From: Smallanthus sonchifolius
Taxonomy: Eukaryota > Streptophyta > Magnoliopsida > Asterales > Asteraceae
DNA: 64,000 nt
Assembly (NCBI GenBank): GCA_023525975.1
Contig: CM042030.1
Span: 20,888,350-20,952,349, forward strand
Direction of reading: 5' to 3'
Shown piece by piece: positions 11,204-22,849 of this stretch. Both the position numbers and the translations under genes were made by a program. The notes under the pieces were generated by a model, which saw nothing but the letters and a program-made list of their open reading frames with translations, was not told the DNA's origin and made no database searches. Position 1 is the first letter of the stretch. Each line of letters starts with the position of its first letter.

Positions 11204-11265
11204 GGAGACACAGCTCTCCCGTGGCTCCCTTCATCACGTATTTCTTAATTTCGATGTTCAGCCAT
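11204..11265 (-). pseudogene. Gag array copy 1 (truncated)
   Basis: Only about the first 20 codons of gag remain, from the ATG at 11265; the rest is lost at the junction with the Copia-P1 LTR. The leader to the right is intact. The sequence resembles copies 8-9 in places and copies 2-7 in others. Confidence 0.75.
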
Positions 11266-11817
11266 TGTATGCTAAAACGTGGATTTGTTTAATCTCTTAC
11301 TCGTTTACCCAAATTATAGTCTAGGGTTTTATACTACATGCCTCATATATTAATTTAAACATATTCAAGCATTCTAGGGTTTCATATACGACCCATATTC
11401 AAGTATCTTAATCATGCATGCTCAAATTCCTGGCTTACTATCTGCTGGCATAAGTTATCATATAATGTTTGCAATATCATGATGGTTTGATACATTAACT
11501 CTCATACTGGCCAGGTATGAGGTAATATATCAAACACGAATAAGAACAAAAACCGCCACATAAACGATAAACATCATCAAACGAATGGATTCCATTGATG
11601 AAACTTGTAATTACAATGACTAAATCTAGAGAACTTGTGATTACTACTGATCTGATCAAAGAACACAATTACATGAAAAATGGTAATCACCACTTATAAG
11701 TTCAAACAACAAACTATATATAGTAAAGAGATTTCGATCGAAATCTTCGTCCGAAAACGTTTTCGACCGAAAACTTTAAACTTGTACAATTTTGATCTAA
11801 CACTTGATTTCTATGGA

Positions 11818-12693
11818 CTAATAGGTTCCAAATAATTTAAACTTCATAAGAGGCAGAGGAGAAGGATAACTTTCTCCTTTCCTCTCACCATATTTTTCTT
11901 CCTGCCTCCTGGGCTCAGTCTCTCGTTCTCGAGCCCAATCAATCATTTCCTCTAAGTTCGCATACTTGGATGGATGTATAAATTCTCTGATTTCTATCTT
12001 TAAAAGGAGATGGTATCTTATCATCCACACAAGAGTTGTCAATAAAGCCGGACATAATCTGGCTTTATAAAAGAAGATCCCCGTGATCTCATCTATTGAT
12101 TCTGTTGTTTGACGGAGTTGAAGAAACTCCTCAGTGATTCTTTCATTTGTCGCACGAGGGAAATAGTGTTTTAGGAAGATATCCTTGAATTATTCCCATC
12201 TCATTTCCTTAATCTAGTCTCTACCTTTCTCTCTTTTAACTATTCCCCACCAGTCATCAGCTCGTTCATTTAGTTGATTAGTAGTAAATGTTAGCTCATC
12301 CTCTTTCTCATAGTGACATGTATCAAAAACTGTTTCTATTGAAGCAATCCATCTTTGACTTTCTAAGGGATTAAAAGCTCCCTTGAACTACATAGGTTTA
12401 GATGTCTTGAAATCCTTATACGTACAACGAGTTGATTGCGTATCAACTTTTGGATTTCCTCCTTCTCCGTTATGAGTAATATGTTTATGATTTTTGCAAC
12501 AGCTTTCTAATGAGCTCTGTAATTCTGTCTGTAATATAGGAAAGTTTGCATCAAATGCCTTTCCTACGTCGAAGGAAATTTGTCTCCGTATATTCTCTAG
12601 GACTTGTTCGACCTCGGTCTCAACGGGAGATGGTGACACAACTCTCCCATGGCTCCCTTTATCACGTATTTCTTCATTTTGATGTTCAGCCAT
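11818..12693 (-). pseudogene. Gag array copy 2 (diverged)
   Basis: Starts MAEHQNEEIRDKGSHG. It has the TAG after SKPM that all of copies 2-7 share, and a stop near 12193 after the segment before the KDIF block. The C-terminal part (about 12042-11818) still encodes LEEMIDWARERETEPRRQEEKYG and lacks the 23-bp deletion of copies 4-8. The final stop is displaced by a base change to 11818. Confidence 0.85.
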
Positions 12694-13248
12694 TGTATGT
12701 TGAAATGTGGATTTGTTTAATCTCTCATTCGTTTACCCTAATTATAGTCTAGGGTTTTATACTACAGGCCTCATATATTAATTTAACCCTATTAAATCAT
12801 TCTAGGGTTTCATATAAGGCCCATATTCAAGTTTCTTAATCATGCATGCTCAAATTCCTGGCTCACTATCTGTTGACATAAGTTATCATATAATGTTTGC
12901 GATATCATGATGGTTTTATACATTAACTCTCATACTGGCCAGGTATGAGGTAATATATCAAACATGAAAAAGAACGAAAACCGCCACATAAACGATAAAC
13001 ATCATCAAACGGATGGATTCCATTGATAAAGCTTGTAATTACAATGACTAAATCTAGAGAAATTGTGACTACAACTGATCTGATCAAAGAACACAATTAC
13101 ATGAAAAATGGTAATCACCACTTAAAAGTTCGAACAACAAACTATATAAAGTAAAAAGATTTCGATCGAATTCTTCATCCAAAAATGTTTTCGACCGAAA
13201 ACTTTGAACCTGTACAATTTTGATCTAACACTTGATTTCTATAGACTA

Positions 13249-14124
13249 CTAGGTTCCAACAAATTTAAATTTCTTAAGAGGCAGAGGAGAAGGTTAACTT
13301 TCTCCTTTCATCTTACCATATTTTTCTTCCTACCTCCTGAGCTCTGTCTCTCGTTCTCGAGCCCAATCAATCATTTCCTCCAAGTTCGCACACTTGGATG
13401 AATGTATAAATTCTTTGATTTCTGTCTTTAAAACGAGATGGTATCTTATTATCAACATCTCAGCTGATGTGAATAAGGCCGGACAGAATCTGGCTTTATC
13501 AAAGAAGATCCCCGTGATCTCATCTACTGATTCTGTTGTTTGACGGAGTTGAAGAAACTCCTAAGTGATTCTTTCAATTGTCGCACGAGGGCAATAGTGT
13601 TTTATGAAGATATCCTTGAATTATTGCCATCTCATTTCCTTAATCTTGTCTCTACCTTTCTCTCTTTTAACTACTCCCCACCAGTCATCAGCTCGTTCAT
13701 TTAGTTGATTAATGGTAAATTTCAGTTAATCCTCTTTCTCATAGAGACATGTATCGAAAACTGTTTCTATTGAAGCAATCCATCTTTGACTTTCTAAGGG
13801 ATTAAAAGCCCCCTTGAACTACATAGGTTTAGATGTCTTGAAATCCTTATACGTACAACGAGTTGATTGCCTATCAACTTTTGGATTTCCTCCTTCTCCG
13901 TTATGAGTAATATGTTTATGATTTTTGAACCAGCTTTCTAATGAGCTCTGTAGTTCTGTCTGTAATATTGGAAAGTTTGCATACAATGCCCTTCCTACCT
14001 CGAAGGAAATTTGTCTCAGGATATTCTCTAGGACTTGTTCGACCTCGGTCTCAACGGGAGATGGAGACACAGCTCTCCCGTGGCTCCCTTTGTCACGTAT
14101 TTCTTCATTTTGATGTTCAGCCAT
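13249..14124 (-). pseudogene. Gag array copy 3
   Basis: Full-length unit (876 bp from start to stop) without the 23-bp deletion, but otherwise close to copies 4-7. It shares their TAG after SKPM and their N-terminal variants (LENILRQISFEVGRALYANF). An upstream in-frame ATG at 14163 extends the ORF by 13 codons. The unit begins the run of 1408-bp spacing. Confidence 0.88.
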
Positions 14125-14679
14125 TGTATGTTGAAACATGAATTTGTTTAATCTCTCACTCATTTACCCTAATTATAGTGTAGGGTTTTATACTACAGGC
14201 CTCATATATTAATTTAACCCTATTCAATCATTCTAGGGTTTCATATCAGGCCCATATTCAAGTATCTTAATCATGCATGCTCAATTTCCTGGCTCACTAT
14301 CTATTGACATAAGTTATCATATAATGTTTGCGATATCATGATGGTTTTATGCATTAACTCTCATACTGGCCAGGTATGAGGTAATATATCAAACATGAAA
14401 ATGAAAGAAAACCGCCACATAAACGATAAACATCATCAAACGAATGGATTCCATTGATAAAGCTTGTAATTACAATGACTAAATCTAGAGAAATTGTGAC
14501 TACAACTGATCTGATCAAAGAACACAATTACATTAAAAATGGTAATCACCACTTAAAAGTTCAAACAACAAACTATATAAAGTAAAAAGATTTCGATCGA
14601 ATTCTTCATCCGAAAACGTTTTCGACCGAAAACATTGAACTTGTACAATTTTGATCTAACACTTGATTTCTATAGAATA

Positions 14680-15532
14680 CTAGGTTCCAACAAATTTAAA
14701 CTTATTAAGAGGCAGAGGAGAAGGATAACTTTCTCCTTTGCCTCCTGAGCTCTGTCTCTCGTTCTCGAGCCCAATCAATCATTTCCTCCAAGTTCGCACA
14801 CTTGGATGAATGTATAAATTCTTTGATTTCTGTCTTTAAAACGAGATGGTATCTTATTATCAACATCTCAGGAGATGTAAATAAGGCCGGACAGAATCTG
14901 GCTTTATCAAAGAAGATCCCCGTGATCTCATCTACTGATTCTGTTGTTTGACGGAGTTGAAGAAACTCCTAAGTGATTCTTTCAATTGTCGCACGAGGGC
15001 AATAGTGTTTTATGAAGATATCCTTGAATTATTGCCATCTCATTTCCTTAATCTTGTCTCTACCTTTCTCTCTTTTAACTACTCCCCACCAGTCATCAGC
15101 TCGTTCATTTAGTTGATTAATGGTAAATTTCAGTTAATCCTCTTTCTCATAGAGACATGTATCGAAAACTGTTTCTATTGAAGCAATCCATCTTTGACTT
15201 TCTAAGGGATTAAAAGCCCCCTTGAACTACATAGGTTTAGATGTCTTGAAATCCTTATACGTACAACGAGTTGATTGCCTATCAACTTTTGGATTTCCTC
15301 CTTCTCCGTTATGAGTAATATGTTTATGATTTTTGAACCAGCTTTCTAATGAGCTCTGTAGTTCTGTCTGTAATATTGGAAAGTTTGCATACAATGCCCT
15401 TCCTACCTCGAAGGAAATTTGTCTCAGGATATTCTCTAGGACTTGTTCGACCTCGGTCTCAACGGGAGATGGAGACACAGCTCTCCCGTGGCTCCCTTTG
15501 TCACGTATTTCTTCATTTTGATGTTCAGCCAT
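14680..15532 (-). pseudogene. Gag array copy 4
   Basis: First copy with the 23-bp deletion at about 14740, in the C-terminal RRQ...KYG region, giving 853 bp. Its open N-terminal reading frame (15571-15227) encodes exactly the same 114 residues as copy 7, so these two are very recent duplicates or were homogenised. Stops after SKPM and at the KDIF block are retained. Confidence 0.9.
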
Positions 15533-16087
15533 TGTATGTTGAAACATGGATTTGTTTAATCTCTCACTCATTTACCCTAATTATAGTGTAGGGTTTTATA
15601 CTACAGGCCTCATATATTAATTTAACCCTATTCAATCATTCTAGGGTTTCATATAAGGCCCATATTCAAGTATCTTAATCATGCATGCTCAATTTCCTGG
15701 CTCACTATCTATTGACATAAGTTATCATATAATGTTTGCGATATCATGATGGTTTTATGCATTAACTCTCATACTGGCCAGGTATGAGGTAATATATCAA
15801 ACATGAAAAAGAAAGAAAACCGCCACATAAACGATAAACATCATCAAACGAATGGATTCCATTGATAAAGCTTGTAATTACAATGACTAAATCTAGAGAA
15901 ATTGTGACTACAACTGATCTGATCAAAGAACACAATTACATGAAAAATGGTAATCACCACTTAAAAGTTCAAACAACAAACTATATAAAGTAAAAAGATT
16001 TCGATCGAATTCTTCATCCGAAAACGTTTTCGACCGAAAACATTGAACTTGTACAATTTTGATCTAACACTTGATTTCTATAGAATA

Positions 16088-16940
16088 CTAGGTTCCAACA
16101 AATTTAAACTTCTTAAGAGGCAGAGGAGAAGGATAACTTTCTCCTTTGCCTCCTGAGCTCTGTCTCTCGTTCTCGAGCCCAATCAATCATTTCCTCCAAG
16201 TTCGCACACTTGGATGAATGTATAAATTCTTTGATTTCTGTCTTTAAAACGAGATGGTATCTTATTATCAACATCTCAGGAGATGTAAATAAGGCCGGAC
16301 AGAATCTGGCTTTATCAAAGAAGATCCCCGTGATCTCATCTACTGATTCTGTTGTTTGACGGAGTTGAAGAAACTCCTAAGTGATTCTTTCAATTGTCGC
16401 ACGAGGGCAATAGTGTTTTATGAAGATATCCTTGAATTATTGCCATCTCATTTCCTTAATCTTGTCTCTACCTTTATCTCTTTTAACTACTCCCCACCAG
16501 TCATCAGCTCGTTCATTTAGTTGATTAATGGTAAATTTCAGTTAATCCTCTTTCTCATAGAGACATGTATCGAAAACTGTTTCTATTGAAGCAATCCATC
16601 TTTGACTTTCTAAGGGATTAAAAGCCCCCTTGAACTACATAGGTTTAGATGTCTTGAAATCCTTATACGTACAACGAGTTGATTGCCTATCAACTTTTGG
16701 ATTTCCTCCTTCTCCGTTATGAGTAATATGTTTATGATTTTTGAACCAGCTTTCTAATGAGCTCTGTAGTTCTGTCTATAATATTGGAAAGTTTGCATAC
16801 AATGCCCTTCCTACCTCGAAGGAAATTTGTCTCAGGATATTCTCTAGGACTTGTTCGACCTCGGTCTCAACGGGAGATGGAGACACAGCTCTCTCGTGGC
16901 TCCCTTTGTCACGTATTTCTTCATTTTGATGTTCAGCCAT
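16088..16940 (-). pseudogene. Gag array copy 5
   Basis: As copy 4, but with a CAG-to-TAG nonsense change after NFPIL at about 16776, shared only with copy 6, and a private change (GSHERA instead of GSHGRA). Copies 5 and 6 also share other private bases, for example CCTTTATCTC near 16470 and 17878, so they form a pair. Confidence 0.9.
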
Positions 16941-17495
16941 TGTATGTTGAAACATGGATTTGTTTAATCTCTCACTCATTTACCCTAATTATTGTGTAGG
17001 GTTTTATACTACAGGCCTCATATATTAATTTAACCCTATTCAATCATTCTAGGGTTTCATATAAGGCCCATATTCAAGTATCTTAATCATGCATGCTCAA
17101 TTTCCTGGCTCACTATCTATTGACATAAGTTATCATATAATGTTTGCGATATCATGATGGTTTTATGCATTAACTCTCATACTGGCCAGGTATGAGGTAA
17201 TATATCAAACATGAAAAAGAAAGAAAACCGCCACATAAACGATAAACATCATCAAACGAATGGATTCCATTGATAAAGCTTGTAATTACAATGACTAAAT
17301 CTAGAGAAATTGTGACTACAACTGATCTGATCAAAGAACACAATTACATGAAAAATGGTAATCACCACTTAAAAGTTCAAACAACAAACTATATAAAGTA
17401 AAAAGATTTCGATCGAATTCTTCATCCGAAAACGTTTTCGACCGAAAACATTGAACTTGTACAATTTTGATCTAACACTTGATTTCTATAGAATA

Positions 17496-18348
17496 CTAGG
17501 TTCCAACAAATTTAAACTTCTTAAGAGGCAGAGGAGAAGGATAACTTTCTCCTTTGCCTCCTGAGCTCTGTCTCTCGTTCTCGAGCCCAATCAATCATTT
17601 CCTCCAAGTTCGCACACTTGGATGAATGTATAAATTCTTTGATTTCTGTCTTTAAAACGAGATGGTATCTTATTATCAACATCTCAGGAGATGTAAATAA
17701 GGCCGGACAGAATCTGGCTTTATCAAAGAAGATCCCCGTGATCTCATCTACTGATTCTGTTGTTTGACGGAGTTGAAGAAACTCCTAAGTGATTCTTTCA
17801 ATTGTCGCACGAGGGCAATAGTGTTTTATGAAGATATCCTTGAATTATTGCCATCTCATTTCCTTAATCTTGTCTCTACCTTTATCTCTTTTAACTACTC
17901 CCCACCAGTCATCAGCTCGTTCATTTAGTTGATTAATGGTAAATTTCAGTTAATCCTCTTTCTCAAAGAGACATGTATCGAAAACTGTTTCTATTGAAGC
18001 AATCCATCTTTGACTTTCTAAGGGATTAAAAGCCCCCTTGAACTACATAGGTTTAGATGTCTTGAAATCCTTATACGTACAACGAGTTGATTGCCTATCA
18101 ACTTTTGGATTTCCTCCTTCTCCGTTATGAGTAATATGTTTATGATTTTTGAACCAGCTTTCTAATGAGCTCTGTAGTTCTGTCTATAATATTGGAAAGT
18201 TTGCATACAATGCCCTTCCTACCTCGAAGGAAATTTGTCTCAGGATATTCTCTAGGACTTGTTCGACCTCGGTCTCAACGGGAGATGGAGACACAGCTCT
18301 CCCGTGGCTCCCTTTGTCACGTATTTCTTCATTTTGATGTTCAGCCAT
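17496..18348 (-). pseudogene. Gag array copy 6
   Basis: Carries the same TAG after NFPIL as copy 5 (at about 18184) and the same 23-bp deletion near 17556, but keeps GSHGRA. It is nearly identical to copies 4, 5 and 7 along the whole unit, including the leader. Confidence 0.9.
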
Positions 18349-18903
18349 TGTATGTTGAAACATGGATTTGTTTAATCTCTCACTCATTTACCCTAATTAT
18401 TGTGTAGGGTTTTATACTACAGGCCTCATATATTAATTTAACCCTATTCAATCATTCTAGGGTTTCATATAAGGCCCATATTCAAGTATCTTAATCATGC
18501 ATGCTCAATTTCCTGGCTCACTATCTATTGACATAAGTTATCATATAATGTTTGCGATATCATGATGGTTTTATGCATTAACTCTCATACTGGCCAGGTA
18601 TGAGGTAATATATCAAACATGAAAAAGAAAGAAAACCGCCACATAAACGATAAACATCATCAAACGAATGGATTCCATTGATAAAGCTTGTAATTACAAT
18701 GACTAAATCTAGAGAAATTGTGACTACAACTGATCTGATCAAAGAACACAATTACATGAAAAATGGTAATCACCACTTAAAAGTTCAAACAACAAACTAT
18801 ATAAAGTAAAAAGATTTCGATCGAATTCTTCATCCGAAAACGTTTTCGACCGAAAACATTGAACTTGTACAATTTTGATCTAACACTTGATTTCTATAGA
18901 ATA

Positions 18904-19756
18904 CTAGGTTCCAACAAATTTAAACTTCTTAAGAGGCAGAGGAGAAGGATAACTTTCTCCTTTGCCTCCTGAGCTCTGTCTCTCGTTCTCGAGCCCAATC
19001 AATCATTTCCTCCAAGTTCGCACACTTGGATGAATGTATAAATTCTTTGATTTCTGTCTTTAAAACGAGATGGTATCTTATTATCAACATCTCAGGAGAT
19101 GTAAATAAGGCCGGACAGAATCTGGCTTTATCAAAGAAGATCCCCGTGATCTCATCTACTGATTCTGTTGTTTGACGGAGTTGAAGAAACTCCTAAGTGA
19201 TTCTTTCAATTGTCGCACGAGGGCAATAGTGTTTTATGAAGATATCCTTGAATTATTGCCATCTCATTTCCTTAATCTTGTCTCTACCTTTCTCTCTTTT
19301 AACTACTCCCCACCAGTCATCAGCTCGTTCATTTAGTTGATTAATGGTAAATTTCAGTTAATCCTCTTTCTCATAGAGACATGTATCGAAAACTGTTTCT
19401 ATTGAAGCAATCCATCTTTGACTTTCTAAGGGATTAAAAGCCCCCTTGAACTACATAGGTTTAGATGTCTTGAAATCCTTATACGTACAACGAGTTGATT
19501 GCCTATCAACTTTTGGATTTCCTCCTTCTCCGTTATGAGTAATATGTTTATGATTTTTGAACCAGCTTTCTAATGAGCTCTGTAGTTCTGTCTGTAATAT
19601 TGGAAAGTTTGCATACAATGCCCTTCCTACCTCGAAGGAAATTTGTCTCAGGATATTCTCTAGGACTTGTTCGACCTCGGTCTCAACGGGAGATGGAGAC
19701 ACAGCTCTCCCGTGGCTCCCTTTGTCACGTATTTCTTCATTTTGATGTTCAGCCAT
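18904..19756 (-). pseudogene. Gag array copy 7
   Basis: N-terminal 114 residues are identical to copy 4. The leader just right of its start (about 19800-19860) already differs from copies 3-6 (TAGTCTAGGG and TTCTGGGG variants), so homogenisation fades towards the right end of the array. Confidence 0.9.
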
Positions 19757-20311
19757 TGTATGTTGAAACATGGATTTGTTTAATCTCTCACTCATTTACC
19801 CTAATTATAGTCTAGGGTTTTATACTAAAGGCCTCATATATTAATTTAACCCTATTCAATTATTCTGGGGTTTCATATAAGGCCCATATTCAAGTATCTT
19901 AATCATGCATGCTCAATTTCCTGGCTCACTATCTATTGACATAAGTTATCATATAATGTTTGCGATATCATGATGGTTTTATGCATTAACTCTCATACTG
20001 GCCGGGTATGAGGTAATATATCAAACATGAAAAAGAAAGAAAACCGCCACATAAACGATAAACATCATCAAACGAATGGATTCCATTGATAAAGCTTGTA
20101 ATTACAATGACTAAATCTAGAGAAATTGTGACTACAACAGATCTGATCAAAGAACACAATTACATGAAAAATGGTAATCACCACTTAAAAGTTCAAACAA
20201 CAAACTATATAAAGTAAAAAGATTTCGATCGAATTCTTCATCCGAAAACGTTTTCGACCGAAAACATTGAACTTGTACAATTTTGATCTAACACTTGATT
20301 TCTATAGAATA

Positions 20312-21164
20312 CTAGGTTCCAACAAATTTAAACTTCTTAAGAGGCAGAGGAGAAGGATAACTTTCTCCTTTGCCTCCTGAGCTCTGTCTCTCATTCTCGA
20401 GCCCAATCAATCATTTCCTCTAAGTTCGCACATTTGGATGAATGTATAAATTCTTTGATTTCTGTCTTTAAAACGAGATGGTATCTTATCATCAACATCT
20501 CAGGAGATGTAAATAAGGCCGGACAGAATCTGGCTTTATCAAAGAAGATCCCCGTGATCTCATCTACTGATTCTGTTGTTTGACGGAGTTGAAGAAACTC
20601 CTAAGTGATTCTTTCAATTGTCGCACGAGGGCAATAGTGTTTTATGAAGATATCCTTGAATTATTCCCATCTCATTTCCTTAATCCTATCTCTACATTTC
20701 TCTATTTTCACTACTCCCCACCAATCATCAGCTCGTTCCTTCAGTTGATTGGTGGTAAATGTCACTTCATCCTCTTTATCACAGTGACATGTATCGAAAG
20801 TTGTTTCTATTGAAGCAATCCATCTTTGACTTTCTAAGGGATTAACAGCTCCCTTGAACTCCATAGGTTTGAATGTCATGGAATCCTTATATGTACAACC
20901 AGTTGATTTCGTATCAACTTTTTGATTTCCTCCTTCCCTGTTATGAGTAATATCTTTATGATTTTTGAACCAGCTTTCTAATGAGCTCTGTAGTTCTGCT
21001 TGCAATATAGGAAAGTTTGCATCAAATGCCTTTCCTACCTCGAAGGCAATTTTTCTCCGGATATTCCCTAGGACTTGTTCGACCTCGGTCTCATCGGGAG
21101 GTGGAGACACAGCTCTCCTGTGGCTCCCTTCGTCACATGTTTCTTCATTTCGATGTACAGCAAT
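20312..21164 (-). pseudogene. Gag array copy 8 (chimeric)
   Basis: The left part, to about 20640, has the 23-bp deletion and the bases of copies 4-7. The right part, from about 20665, matches copy 9: CCAATCATC, TTGATTGGTGG, and GAG instead of TAG after the KPM motif. The start codon itself is lost (CAAT instead of CCAT). The N-terminal half encodes ETEVEQVLGNIRRKIAFEVGK and the gag core ending DDWWG. It is the visible product of an unequal crossover. Confidence 0.9.
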
Positions 21165-21719
21165 TGTATGTTGAAACGTGGATTTGTTTAATCTCTCACT
21201 CGTTTACCCTAATTATAGTCTAGAGTTTTATACTACAGGCCTCATATATTAATTTAACCCTATTCAAGCACTCTAGGGTTTCATATAAGACCCATATTCA
21301 AGTATCTTAATCATGCATGCTCAAATTCCTGGCTCACTATATGTTGACATAAGTTATCATATAATGTTTGCAATATCATGATGGTTTCATACATTAACTC
21401 TCATACTGGCCAGGTATGAGGTAATATATCAAACATGAAAAACAACAAAAACCGCCACATAAACGATAAACTTCATCAAACGAATGGATTCCATTGATAA
21501 AGCTTGTAATTACAATGACTAAATCTAGAGAACTTGTGACTACAACTGATCTGATCAAAGAACACAATTACATGAAAAATGGTAATCACCACTTAAAATT
21601 TCAAACATCAAACTATATAAAGTAAAAAGATTTTGATCGAAATCTTCATTCGAAAACGTTTTCGACCGAAAACTTTGAACTTGTACAATTTTGATCTAAC
21701 ACTTGATTTCTATGGACTA

Positions 21720-22595
21720 CTAGGTTCCAACAAATTTAAACTTCTTAAGAGGCAGAGGAGAAGGATAACTTTCTCCTTTCCTCTTACCATATTTTTCATC
21801 CTACCTCCTGAGCTCTGTCTCTCATTCTCGAGACCAATCAATCATTTCCTCTAACTTCGCACACTTGGATGGATGTATAAATTCTTTGATTTCTGTCTTT
21901 AAAATGAGTTGGTATCTTATCATCCACATCCCAGGTGTTGTAAATAAGGCCGGATAGAATCTGGCTTTATCAAAGAAGATCCCCGTGATCTCATCTACTG
22001 ATTCTGTTGTTTGACGGAGTTGAAGAAACTTCTAAGTGATTCTTTCAATTGTCGCACGAGGGCAATAATGTTTTAGGAAGATATCCTTGAATTATTCCCA
22101 TCTCATTTCCTTAATCTTGTCTCTACCTTTCTCTATTTTCACTACTCCCCACCAATCATCAGCTCGTTCCTTCAATTGATTGGTGGTAAATGTCACTTCA
22201 TCCTCTTTCTCACAGTGACATGTATCGAAAACTATTTCTATTAAAGCAATCCATCTTTGACTTTCTAAGGGATTAACAGCTCCCTTGAACTCCATAGGTT
22301 TGTATGTCATGAAATCCTTATACGTACAACGAGTTGATTTCGTGTCAACTTTTGGATTTCCTCCTTCCCCGTTATGAGTAATATCTTTATGATTTTTGAA
22401 CCAGCTTTCTAATGAGCTATGTAGTTCTGCTTGCAATATAGGAAAGTTTGCATCAAATGCCTTTCCTACCTCGAAGGCAATTTTTCTTAGGATATTCCAT
22501 GGGACTTGTTCGACCTCGGTCTCATCGGGAGGTGGAGACACAGCTCTCCCGTGGCTCCCTTCGTCACGTATTTCTTTATTTCGATGTTCAGTCAT
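21720..22595 (-). pseudogene. Gag array copy 9 (most intact, array edge)
   Basis: Opens MTEHRNKEIRDEGSHG and stays open for 167 codons. It contains the retrotransposon gag pattern: KPMEFKGAVNPLESQRW, then FDTCHCEKEDEVTFTT and ERADDWWG, as in Ty3/gypsy Gag (P..F.G...P ... W ... WW). A TAA at about 22092 follows RWE; further stops lie in the C-terminal half, which still reads ETELRR and KKFKFVGT before the terminal TAG at 21720. There is no 23-bp deletion and no TAG after KPM. This is a different gag family from that of Gypsy-A. Confidence 0.88.
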
Positions 22596-22849
22596 TGTAT
22601 GCTGAAACGTGGATTTGTTTAATCTCTCACTCGTTTACCCTAATTATAGTCTAGGGTTTTATACTACATGCGTCATATATTAATTTAACCCTATTCAAGC
22701 ATTCTAGAGTTTCATATAAGGCCCATATTCAAGTAACTTAAGCATGCATGCTCAAATTCCTGGCTTACTATCTGTTGACATAAGTTATCATATAATGTTT
22801 GTGATTTCATCCGTTAACTCTCATACTGGCAAGGTATGAGGTAATATAT

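Larger units (their letters stand above)
11204..22849 (-). repeat. Tandem array: nine copies of a gypsy gag unit (1408-1431 bp)
   Basis: Using the gag start codon as anchor, copies lie at 11265, 12693, 14124, 15532, 16940, 18348, 19756, 21164 and 22595. The spacings are 1428, 1431, 1408 five times, then 1431. Each unit has a minus-strand gag pseudogene, about 280 bp downstream of its stop, and about 280 bp of leader. Copies 4-7 are nearly identical; copies 2, 8 and 9 are diverged. The right end stops matching at about 22849 (GGTAATATAT), where the repeated units continue CAAACATG, so this is the duplication junction. The left end is cut by the Copia-P1 LTR. No LTRs separate the units. Confidence 0.95.

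Noticed and set aside
12494..21223. Plus-strand frames of 62-80 codons repeated in each array unit
   Set aside because: They are antisense to gag and exist only because the minus-strand coding sequence is conserved between copies.
11204..22849. Reading the array as a run of LTR-gag-LTR units (tandem retrotransposons sharing LTRs)
   Set aside because: The sequence between gag copies has no convincing TG...CA ends, PBS or PPT, and the junction at 22849 is explained by simple tandem duplication. TATGAGAG near a TGG in the leader only weakly resembles a primer-binding site.
11204..22849. A CRISPR-like or bacterial repeat locus
   Set aside because: Units are 1.4 kb with retrotransposon gag similarity, and the rest of the window is plant retroelements. 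The ~33-bp iteron spacing elsewhere also has no spacer diversity of CRISPR type.
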